Assembly: GCA_902702965.1 (NCBI GenBank)
Contig: CACRXP010000001.1
Span: 2,572,257-2,636,256 of the forward strand
DNA from: Spirometra erinaceieuropaei
Lineage: Eukaryota; Platyhelminthes; Cestoda; Diphyllobothriidea; Diphyllobothriidae
Direction of reading: 5' to 3'
Length of the DNA: 64,000 bases
The notes under the pieces were generated by a model, which was not told the origin of the DNA, searched no databases, and saw nothing but the letters and a program-made list of their open reading frames with translations. Positions 37,201-49,200 of the stretch are shown in pieces. The position numbers and the translations under genes were made by a program. Position 1 is the stretch's first letter, and each line of letters starts with the position of its first letter.

Positions 37201-40200
37201 TACAGGGTTTCCTCGGGTGAAGACTTAAGTTTTGTACAAAGCGAATGCCTTTTCTTACATGTAGGCTTTTATATATGTCCATCCCAGCCGTTGTGGACTC
37301 TTGACAACTGGACAGTGTGCAGATAAATCGTTAATTTGCGCAAACTAAACCTTCCCAACTACGATGTTAGGGCAAAACCTCATAACATGACTAACCGTAG
37401 AATTTAGATCCTCCTCGGTTCCCTCAACGTCACCCTCAACTTTGCAACCCAAGCCATTCCCAGCAACGTAGCCAAATTGCCGAGGAACTTTGAGACGAAG
37501 TTTAGCGTCGTAGGCATTTTCACCCAGATTTCGAACCGCTACTGTCAAGTTTCGTTCTGCCACACGCTCTCGATAGTAAATAATGGAGGGATTCTCGCTG
37601 GCCACCGAGGAGTCGTAGACCTCGATGTCTAACTGCGGTACGCAGATGTCATCGTGTCCGCAGACTGGATTTGAGAAGAACATGGGACGACTGAGGAAGA
37701 CTCGTTGACCCCGCGAGGGGTGCAGGGTCCATGCAGCTGTCGATTCCGCCCCGTCACCAGTAGTTGACAGAAAGGGCATGTTATCAGGCAGTAGTTCGAC
37801 GCTAGCGTTCACCACTACTGCCTTCCAAAGATGTTCGCGGGTTTCTCGCAATTTAGGTTCCACGGTGAGGTCAAAAAGACGCAGTCGTCGACTCTCATTG
37901 GATCCAGAAAGGGTCACCTCAACCTCGCCGGTCAGTACAGAGCTACCATCGCCGCCCACCACCTGGAGACGTTTTTTTGACCTTTCGGAGATTTTGCTGT
38001 CCAGATCGAGGCGATAGCGGAAGCGAATTCGATCCTCCTGATGAAACAGGGCATCTCGACCCTGCAAGTTAAGTGTTAGCTGTAGATTGTAACGGCATCG
38101 GAGACCGCAAGGTGAGTTCTGAGGGCCTGACCAGTCAAGGGTGGGTCTTGAAGGAAGGCTCCATTGTGGATTGTCCATCCAAAGGACGTTTCGTGAACGT
38201 AACGTCACCACCTAAAGCAGGAGGCAGAGCAAGTAAGATAAGTTGTGTGAGGATCTGGAAGTGGGCCTTTTGCTTGTTGCTGTAAACGAGAAGGAATAGA
38301 AGGAAATACTTGCCTGCTGACTTTTAAAATCGCCCACCACAAGATCGGGAGTCTTATTATTGTCAACATCCGCCTTTGCTGACAGGCTCCATCCGAAAGC
38401 CGTAAAGGGAGTTCTTTTCAGGCCTTCCGTGCTCCAGGCTCCACATGAAACTGCAACTGAGTGTGGAAGATCAGCTGGGTATATTACCTAATGTGGTAGA
38501 AAGAAAGCCTTAAAGTCTTCAAAAATGTTGCTGTTGGATAGAATTTCTGATTTGGAAGAGGACGTTGGGGTACCTGATCAGGTTCATCCTTAATACGGGT
38601 TCCATTCTGACCGAGGTAAATGAACACGGCACCGACATCTGCTCTACCGTGCTTGTCGGGGCAGAACGGACATGAGACTGCCAGATCCTCAATGCCGTCT
38701 CCGTCGACATCACCAAGAGAGACAGTGGCGTGTCCAAAACGACCGGACGGCCTCTTTGGCCCCGAGAGAATTGTGGGTGGCTCACGATCATAGACTACCT
38801 GTTCGGAATCCTCCTCCTCTTCGAGAAATTCATCCAGCTCCGCGCTGGCGGACCGCCTTTTTCCGTAGAAAATATAGACACGTCCCACGTCCGGTTTTAT
38901 TGATTTGAAATCGGACCTCTGGTCTGCGGTGTCTGCCTGAAATTCTTCAGGTGGCTGATCCGACAGCGGCCTCTCGGGTTCATCTGAGAGAGGCCGATGC
39001 ACGCTGTCAAAGAACTTGCTTTCTGAATAGTAGGGGGCACTCACCACAATGTCTGGGATGCCGTTGCCATCCAAATCCGCAATGGCGAGGCTGAAGAGCA
39101 AACAGCATGAGGTACAATTTTGGCTACGAAAATAGACACGCATATACATTTTAGCGATTCCGAACGTCAAATGAAATCCTATCATACCCAGCATCTGCTC
39201 ACCAACGGCTCCTGTGCTAGTCCATAAGTAGCAATCGCCTATATTTTAGCATTAAGATTCTTGTTTACTGGGTTTCTCCTGTTAATCAAGAAGTGAACAC
39301 ATGAGATATGGAAAATGTGTTCCAGAAGCTCTTATTTAAGCTATAACACGCGTGAAAAGACATACTGAAGATGTACTAGGGACAGAAAATTCTAGTAGAG
39401 CACGCAGCTGGCCCGACGCTTATACTAAAACCGAACCGTCTGCTCCAGAACTAATTCATTTTGCCAAGTAGCAGTGAGCGATCATCGCCCGAATAATGTG
39501 CTAGACTAAACATGAGGGATCAATAGAGAGCTCAGTTTGATCCGCGCAAGAAGGTAAGAAGTATCTGCAACAAAGGTGTGTAATTGTGTTCAATCACATA
39601 CATGAGCCACAACAGGAAGTTGATAGAACAAAAATTGCCTTATCATCAGGTGGTCTCGAAATTACTTATGTACTGCTAGCAATGCCGAAGGACACTAGTG
39701 TTCCCATCGTTCTTTCGGAATCGAAGATCCCCTAAACTATAAATTCGCTGGGTGGTCAACAGGGAACTCCACAGAGACGCAAAGTATTTGGACTGTTCGG
39801 ACAATGTTCTCCCGGTCTAAATTTAAAAAATTCCTCCAACGTTCTCCATACGCCGACCGAAGTTACTCATGAAAATGGTTAATTCGTCCCTACTCAGAGG
39901 AATCTTCGCCGAAGCAGCAGATCCTTTGACTTTTTTCCCTCCCAAGTAAGGTTTTCCAAGAAGCAGAGGAGACGACAGCAGCTCTTTACCAAACCGGTTG
40001 TCAGAGTTAATAAATCTTAATTTTGAAAGATTTTAAGGAACTAAGTTCAGGGACCTTTCACCGAGAAAGTCGGCTAAATATTTACTTCAGAGGAGACAAA
40101 CTTTTCTGCAGTGTTCCTAGTACTCATGTCATAGTGAACCTGTCCAATCCAAACTATTGGCCTCCAACCGAATCCAGCGGGGCCACGAGTATACCCTCTC

Positions 40201-43200
40201 AGCAGCCCATCGCACCATTAAAAGGTATGAAGTTGAATAAATAAGGTTAGTAGGCTGACTTTCAGGGATTATACTAGGTGATCTAACACGAAATACGCCA
40301 CACTGCATATTCAAGGACGAGGTAATGGAGTAGCCATTAGCCTAATCGTAAATAAACCACATCCCAGCCCAAAGAGAGGAGTGAGGTCGGAGTCCCCGTA
40401 GCCGCTAACTGCGTCAAGGCGAGGTCGCTCGAAGTCCTTTAACACATCATAACCGGCTAAAATGAAAAGGATTCTACGATGGAGGCGTTTGTCGGTCATC
40501 CGTAAGACAGGATCTGCACACCAAATATAATGACGGACCAGTTTTCGCCAAAAAGCAGATGGCGGATGTTCCCTTAAACAAATCGTTGCAGGTAGTATTT
40601 GCAGTCTAAAAAACTGACTCAATATTTCAGTCGAGGGCAAAAATGCAAGTAGCCGTATGTCTGTGTGAGACTGCATGGGGATTCTGCTCAAAAACCTAGC
40701 TCAACTGCGGCTCGAACTACCATTGTTCCCCTTTGTATCGAAGCGTGATCTATAGAACAAGCCGACGTCGCAAAGAAATGAGCAGTCAATAATTTAACTA
40801 GAAACACTGGCACAAGCAGACTGAAATAACTATTCGTAGTTCACATCTGTGAGCAACCGCTACAAAAGCAGGTCCCTTTCAGACTGCGCTCATATTAATG
40901 AAATCGATCTAGGCCAGTTGGCCTTACAGTACATCCATAGCCCGCCAGACATTCTGAATGATAGTGCCCCCCCCCACTCGGGAGGTGATGCTATTATCTC
41001 GTGTTTGCTTTAGTTTAGATAAATGGACTTTTGCTCGACTTGCGATATAAGGAAAATATGTTATTCATTGCATTCGGCCCTAACACTTACAAGTGTCGAA
41101 AAAATAGTTCAAAGTGACGAGGTGCTGTTACTTCCCTGGACATGCGAAGATGACTGCTCTGAATGAAGCTGTCTGTGTTCCATTTGACAAAAAAATTAGA
41201 GCGACAGTTGTTTCGCTCGTCCTGTAAAATCTGCACTTACTTAGCTGTCTAAAAGTGCCTTTCGGTCAGATCTTCCACAACTAACTTCTTTATATTATTC
41301 CAGCAGTTATATTAGAGAAACAGCTATGGACGATGCTGGTTATCCTTGCTCCGTGTACCCAATGAAGAAGGTTGCTTTATCCAGGACAAAATCATTTTTG
41401 CAGAGTTTTGTAAAGAACTTACCTATAGCCGAAGAAACTCCCGACGTGTCCCCATTGATCACGAAGGAAATCGATCTAAAAAAAGACAAATAAGATAGAC
41501 CTTAGCGCTTGGTAGAGCAGTGCATTTGTTAACCTGGGCACACAAATATGTGGATCAAATAGCAATCAGTCCACTCAGGCGCGTTCAGAAGGCATAAATT
41601 TTTGGCGGTCTAGTCTAGAGCCTTTACATCGTTCTATCCAGTTCGCCTTCAGTTAAAGAGGGCTTTCCACAGAGAGCGCCGATTTTGTGCAGACATTTGA
41701 ACTAGGTTCCAACTATTTCAGCAGGTATGAGCATTACACCGTTGGTCAGGTAAAGCTACTGACAGTAAAATAAATGCATAACTAAAATTTAGACTGAGCC
41801 AGCAAATTCTTGCCCTTCATTTTCATGCGGTTTGAGTAGTTTTTGAATCGTTGACCATGGGTGCTATTTTCACGCTGCAGCGACGACGCCAATGAGTCGG
41901 AATGAGTGAAGTGCCAAAGTTGTCTAACCTTGCGACTGACACGGACTATCGGCAACTGGAGTGCCCAGAATTATTATACTCTGTTATACGAGATGTTCGA
42001 AACTGAAGAGATGAGCAGGTCCTAGTATCTCTAGATGAAGCTGTTACGAAAGAGAAAGAATGAGGACGCCATATCCGCAAGGTTTAGGCAAGCTCTAGGA
42101 AGTTCATATGAGCCCGTCGCGATATCTCTATTGCAACAAAAATTCGCGTGTAACCAAGCATTCATCCAGTCATTCCTCTCGTAAATGTATGAATACTGAA
42201 CTGTAGGCGCGAAACACGGGCAACAATTGGGGGCGTTTGACAAACGTTGACTGAGAACCATTATTCGAGAGAACTAGACCGTATCGATCTCGAAACAGGC
42301 CACCTACAAGAAACGAGGAACTACTGAACTCAGTCATTCTCGATCTACAGTTTGCGAAGGAGGAAAAAGCGGAGGACGAACTTTCATCCTCGGATGTCCT
42401 TGTCCGTCGCCAACCAAACGGCAAACTGGCGATGTCAGTCCACAGAAAACCGACGAACACGCTGCAAGTGCTCAGCTACAACAGCGACCACCCACTGCAA
42501 CACAAACAAAGCTGTGTATGCAGGCTATACCGGCGGGTAGGAACTCATTGCAGCCCTCCAGCCGAAACGGAATGAAAAGTATAGCTCGCCAAAATCGTGG
42601 CAGAGCACTCCATACGTAAAGGGGGTCTCCAAAGTCGTGGCTAGATCCCTTGTGCCACTCTGAATAGGGGTTGCTCGCATGTCTGACTCAGCAATCCGCC
42701 AGCAAGTGATGCGGCCAATAGACCTATCCATAAACAGATTTTGGCCGCTATTTACCGGCACAGTGCAGCTGCGAGATTCACAACTACCTTGGGGAAACCA
42801 GCCGACGACTTCAAACCCGAGTGCACGAGCAACAGCTGGCTGTACTAAGTTAGATCCAAATTCAGAGGCGGCAACCCATGCCGCGTAAATAGGACACATC
42901 TTCAGCCCTAATGCCGTTGAGAACATGGGCTGAGACGATGACCATACAGCAGTTCAGGTTCAAGAAGCCTGAATGCCCACCGACGGCTTAGTCATCCGCC
43001 ACATTCCCCCCCCCCCTACCTGGTTTTACGTACCTTCTTGACGGAGGAGGGTCACGGCGCAGAACAATCGGGGCCGCCAATTATCTCCGCGGTCAACGAG
43101 GGTGGGGCCCTCCAGGTCACGGCAACCTGCAGGTCGGATGCAGCAACACAGGCCACATTGGCAGGTTGCACATCAAGCAAAGGGTGCCATATAATGAGAG

Positions 43201-46200
43201 CTGTGCCCACGACTTTCTAGTCTCTGAAGATGGGTATTCGAAACAAGTATCCCAAGTCTCAGGCATCCAATAAACCCCTTCCTGTAAAAGACTCTCCTTT
43301 TTGATATGTACCCGCTAGTGCCTCTAAACTTTGTATGGTTTGTTACGTTAAACACCGCCGTAAACACTACTGGCCTGTCATCGCACATGCATAAAACCTA
43401 TTTCCTAGAATTACGTAAAAGATACGGACTTATCGCAGCAAATCTGTTGGTCAATTTGTCCGAAAGTTAAAAGGGTGTGTTTGCTTCCCAACTCTGTTCA
43501 CAGTTGGCGTATTTAGGGATAGTGTTTATAAAAGTGCCTCTAGCCGGAAGGTTAATGCTGTGAGGGCTCTCGTCTGAACTATAAGTCTGAATACTATATT
43601 AACACCTTTGGGAAAAAGCTTGATGAGAATATATGTGGCTCAGATTTCGAAAGTTGAGATCGTCAAGAGGAATTGGCGAAAGATAACGGAAATCTACCGA
43701 CAAATAGAGCTGTTAGTTAGTCACAAATAGTTTTGCCCGTGATATCTGGAGGAAGCGCAAATGCCTGTTCATGACAGACATATCCTCCGGTGGGGGCAGT
43801 GAACACACAAGAGGAGTTCAAGCATCAGTCTTAGCACAGACGTCTAAAGATAAACTGATAACTTCCCCTGTATGCCTTTATATACATAGAACAATCAGGT
43901 GGGTAATTTCCATGCCACTCCTAAAATCGCTACTATGGAAGGGAGTAGTCAACGGTTAAACATGATGCGTCATACGCTGGCCTGGAGTGAAATACTCGCA
44001 GTGTGTTCCGTGGTCCCCATAGGTTGACTGCAGCAGATGTAGTGCCGACCACAAACAAATGCCAAGTTTGGGCGAACGATGTAGTGAAGTGGGGGCACTG
44101 TCCACTGCGACCACATCACTCGAGGGAATAGCCTTCTGACAGGCCTCTCACTCTCTACTCACGGAGATGTGTGCGTCTACCCTGGCCGTAGAAAGGGCAT
44201 CGGAGAAAAAGCAGGCGGATGCATAGGCACACACCCTCACGCACGCACACACACACACAAGCGCTCACTTGCAGAAATACGAATTTTGCCGGTCGGCCTG
44301 TCTAACCCAACGATAAGCGTGGCATAGGCCATAAAAATTTACGTCCACATACGAGTCATAGGAATGTGCGCGGCTCTCACTCTTGCTCCCACCTTTCACA
44401 CCCTCATTGCTGTTAATGTTGCGAAGACCGCCGCGCACCCCCGTCCTAACCCCTCATCTTCCAGAGGCACATAATAACAACCCGCACTAATTGACTATCC
44501 CCTGCAAGACTTGTGGCAGTTACACACCCCCTAGAGAGACCCAAACATGGCTTTCGACGAGACTTCTGTCCGAAATTTAGGTGCGCATACGGACTTGTGG
44601 GTATATACGCAGAAAAAAGTAGGCAGAAGGATGCAGTCAGGCGGTTGGAGGGGGCGTATGGAAGGAGCCCGTATTCTTTGCTTTTATGATTAAACGTAAG
44701 AGGCATCGCCGGCGTATGAGAGCTACAGATGTATATGCTACAGTGCGGCTCTAGCAAAGCGTGCATTTCTGGACGCATGTTCAGCGACCTTCATCGCAGT
44801 TACCGTCTTGTGATGGCGGCAACCAGATTGACGGTGGTTGGATACAGAGTTAGAAATCTCGTGGCCTGTTGCTTCGCTTTTCGACCTGGACGAGGACGAC
44901 TACTACCCGGGGGAGGGGGGGCGTCCAGCGACAAATGTGTGATCAGACACCGGCCTCAGCCTCCATTACAGCACTCATCGGGTGGCAGTGGCAAGACTGG
45001 GTGCAGTGGTCGTCTTGGCATAAAAACTCCGTCCACACGTGTGACGGCACGACTGGCCCATATCATTACACACGTGCATGGCGTGCGGAGGCAGGCGGGA
45101 TTACCACATCAATTATCGACGTGTGATCGCGCCGCTTTGCACGGCTCTGTGGATTCACAAATGAGAACTGGGCGTTGGATGGGGCTAAAGTGAGATGATT
45201 ACCGCCTTCAGCCGGGCCCTTAGGAGATCGTAAGTATGACCATGTGAATGCACCCCCAGGCACCCCAGGCGCCCAAGGACATGCGTTTGCCACTAACTGC
45301 ACACAACTTGTATAGGACATGCTGCCGGACAAAATTGCATAAGCTGTCGAAGGTCGCTTGACGCAACTATGGCCAACGAAGTAGTCTGTTAGAGCATTGT
45401 TAAATCGCAGAGTATACGCTGCAAACAGTGGATTCTGAGAAAACAGCGTGTTTGAAGAATTAGCAGGAGCAGATTGATTGGTAGGAAAGAAAATGCCGGT
45501 GATTGTGTGTTCGGAGCAAGACAATAAGTGCTTTCGATGATGTAAGAGGTGTGACACTTACGGTTTGCCGCCACATTTGTATGGTATTATTACATATTCA
45601 GCCTAAAAACGTAGTCTTAAGAGTTTGACAGAATTTAACTGGGCTAAGAGCGGAGCTTCCAGCAGGGGTCAGGTGGAACATACAGCAGTATGCTGGATGG
45701 AATTGGTGACATGACCTTTCATTCTGGATGTGTGAATCCTGTTTCCAGGAGCGAAAGTGCATCGGCAGGTCATGCATGTGGAGAGTTAGACGTCAACAAA
45801 ATATCAGGTAACGATGTGTTCAGTAATTCAAAGGGATGATGGGTCAGCGACGGGGATAAAAAAACGATGTGGCGTAGTCTTGCTTCCTTAGAATACAATC
45901 CTCGAAGGATGTCAGGGGTATGGAAAAAGCGTTTCGCAGCTGGAAAAGGACATGCAACAGTGCATGCTCAAAGACAATAACGCCACGTCTAGTAGAGAAT
46001 GCTCTATCCAAACACACAGAAAGGGGCCAGCATCCAACCGCCAATTCGATTGCTAATCAAATTTTAGTAAGTCAGGGAATGCCTGGAACGCATTGTTTGC
46101 GATCCCTCACTACATCGCTCGTCAAACCCGACAGACGTTTTCACAAACACGCGAAAGCAGCTTTTCCAGAGCATTAGTCGTAGGTCTGTTGAAAACATTC

Positions 46201-49200
46201 TAAGATGTCTTAGTAAGGTTTCCACTGCACTGGAATGCCGACAAGATATCCATTTTTATGCATTTTAGGGAGCAAACCGATGAGTCATTAATGTCCCTCT
46301 CATGCCTGCATAGGCATTCATTTAGAGAGTTTTGTCTAATTTTGTCTGTATTCCCTTGTCAAACGGGAGAAAAACAAATAAACCGTTTAGTTAATGACGC
46401 TATTAAATCCCTAACATAGACCGCCATTGAGTCCAGACTCCCATGGCTTTCCTGCGTGCACATAAATGTTGCTATTTCTGACCAAATTTGCAGCCCGAAC
46501 GGCTACTACTTATCTATTTTTTTTTATCAAAAGCGGAACCATGTCGCTTTCCTGATTTAGAATCCAAATAATTTCAGATCAGACGTCCCAGATAATGGAC
46601 TTGTAATTCTGCCTGCGACTTGCGCGTGTTTTGCTGAAAAATACACATACGAAGCCGAAAGCTGGTCCAACTGAAAACACTGCATGCCACAACTATATGG
46701 CCTCACAGTCGGCAGCGGCTCATTCATGCCTTTTTTCAAGGATCTGACATCTATGCATTCGTATTCTGATAACTAATTCGCAGTTCGTCATCTGCTGGTC
46801 GTTTTGACAGACTGGACAAAGCAACAAATGGGTCCGTGAGGACGTTCTACATGACACCCTGCAAATACGCCCTTATTGAAACGCTACATAGCTAAAATAT
46901 TCATTCCCACTGTTGGATAACAGTTCGAGGCGTTCTTGGTATCTCCCACCCCCATGTATTAGATATACTCGGCAAGTTAAGATGATTCCAAGCACACAAA
47001 CCCTGGGTGTGGGCATCTGAGATAGAAAAAAACCTAAGTTACAAGCACCTCTCACAATTATGATGTTCATGGGTGTTTTGCGTGGAGTGAGTGTCCATGG
47101 AAGGCGCACTGCGTATGTGCTACCCTGACAGTATTTAAATTTTTGAAATACTGCAATGTGAGAGTATGGCTGTTTGCCTTCTATACCTAATTTTACTGAA
47201 CAACGGCCAAACCCCTGCTCTAGCAGTTACGCAAATTTAAAATTCACTGCTGCCCTCAGTTAGGTCTTACTGACTCCGCAGAGTCTTTCGTCATCCACAA
47301 AGTCTGCGCGAATCAGCAACTTACCGATTCAACGTTCAATGCCTCCGTGAGTACCATTACAATGCCCAGGTAGTTGTTATCAATCCACATGGGGCTGGAG
47401 GCGAGGATGGTGAATCGAGCAGACATCTTTTGGCGCCAGGAAGGTCGTTTGTGCATGCCTACAGCGTATCCGAGGTTGAAGCCTCTGTGTTTAAGGTCCT
47501 GCGGAGAGCTCTTCAGACGCACAGAGGCGACCGTCTGTCTGCCCTTATAGTGTCCAAAGAAGACATTACCCTCGGTTAGGTATGAACCAGGCATTCCAAG
47601 GACCACGAAAGCTTCTCCGGCTTCAGAACCTACATTTTGGAGATGAACGAAATAGGCATGCGGAAATTTCCCAACTTAAAAGTCCTGCTCTTGAGCGAAA
47701 TATTCATAAGACATGGCATGATGGAGGAGTCACAATTATATTAAAACCTGTTAAAAACCACTAGCTCGGTAGGACGAAGGCCGCAGAGAGGGGTCCCGCA
47801 GCCGTGGGTTGCGAGGCCATCTTTATTTTAGTGGAGGTCATCTTCAACCCGTTAGCCTCTCGTCTTTGATTATTTGAACGATTGGGTCAGCGGGCATCGG
47901 CGCGTGCTGATTGGCTCAAATGACGTGCTGATCCTCCCGTGTATGCACTGTCGTCTCTGGGAGACAGAATACTCCACAGTGCCGTTCTAATTAGCAAATT
48001 TGTGTGTACAAGGAAACTTAACTAGGAAGGACACATAAAGTTGCCTGTGGTCCCATCTCCAAGAGACTGTATTCGCGGATCAGTTGCTTCAAAAGTAAGG
48101 CCGCCAGAGCACAAATGTGGTTTTGCTTTATAGTCAGAATGATCTCAGCTGGAACGTATCGTCTCGTAAACTTAAAAAGGACGGAAATATAAAACTCAAA
48201 CAGGACGAAATTCTGGACTGTTCCAGTTGATTCGTGCAAAAGTTTCACCCAACACAAGCCTTATTTCATTAAACAAATTTCTTTGTTGGAAAACCTTCTC
48301 GAGACGGAAAAAGCAGAGGAGAGGTTAGGAGCGCTTTATTGTTAGTCAACTGCGGAGACTTCTAGACTTTAGCTGACATGACTCCTCCTCCCGCAAGGAT
48401 TTAACGGCCGCCGAACTCAACATTTGCGCGAAAGCGACCATGTTAAACTCGCTGCGGCTGGGTGTGACACCGCGCAAGACAACAAAACTGTGCAGCTGGC
48501 AGCCTCAGAGGGGTGTGCGTTATCCGACTGCTACACGCACACTCTTCGGCTCATCAGCGGTCACTCTCAGGCACTATGGCCGCTGGTCACGCATGTCACA
48601 ACCTGGTAGGTGAGCCGACTAAGTGGCGTGCGTCATCAGGTCGTAGCGCAAGTCTTTGCGTGGTACGTACTCTTGCATTTAGGCGTGTCGAACAGCCACG
48701 CGCAGGATAGTAATGTCTAGGGTGGTGCGCAGGAAGTGGCCAACCCCTTTCAACCGTAGCGCGGTGTCATGTCGTGGGGCGACGACTGAGGAGGCGCAAA
48801 CGGCCTTGAGGATATGTTGTAGAATTGAATTGGCATGCGTCATCATTTCTGCATCTTTGTAGACATTACGGTAAATAGACAGTGGCTTCTTAAGTACCGT
48901 AGAAATTAACTGCGAGCTTGGAGTAGGTCAGTATATCTAAGGTCTGTAGGATCAGACCTAAGTTTTTATGCAGGATTATTTGAGCCGAAGTCCATTAGCC
49001 AACCGCGTAATATTCATTAACTGCCGACAGAAACTAGTAGTTTACTTTAGGGTAATGTGATTCCAAACTAACAGCACAGGTACTAGCCAAAAGCCCATAG
49101 ACGCGCGTTTCGTCGATATTCTGTCTCTGCATGCCACAGTTACGAGGGAGTCGGCTCATCAGTGGGTCCCCCAGCATTCCCTGTCTGCTTTCTGGTAGAT

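Larger units (their letters stand above)
41476..47324 (-). other. Integrin intron 3
   Basis: GTAAGT to TTTTTTTAG, 5849 bp. Holds a Penelope-like reverse-transcriptase fragment (about 42310-42573, plus strand), a poly-C run near 43008, a CA-rich run (44240-44260) and a GC-richer block (about 44780-45200) whose long ORFs on both strands have no recognisable domain. The rest is unassigned. Confidence 0.75.

Noticed and set aside
38309..38313. A GT donor (GTATTT) three bases into the GC donor of intron 6
   Set aside because: It would leave phase 1 and break the reading frame of exon 7, whose VVTLRSRNV start is confirmed by family similarity.
42525..42926. 133-codon minus-strand ORF
   Set aside because: Its end overlaps the Penelope-like fragment on the other strand; no motif, no splice sites.
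45066..45557. 163-codon minus-strand ORF and an overlapping 154-codon plus-strand ORF (44729-45193)
   Set aside because: Both lie in GC-richer DNA inside intron 3, have no recognisable domain, and stop codons are expected to be rarer there.
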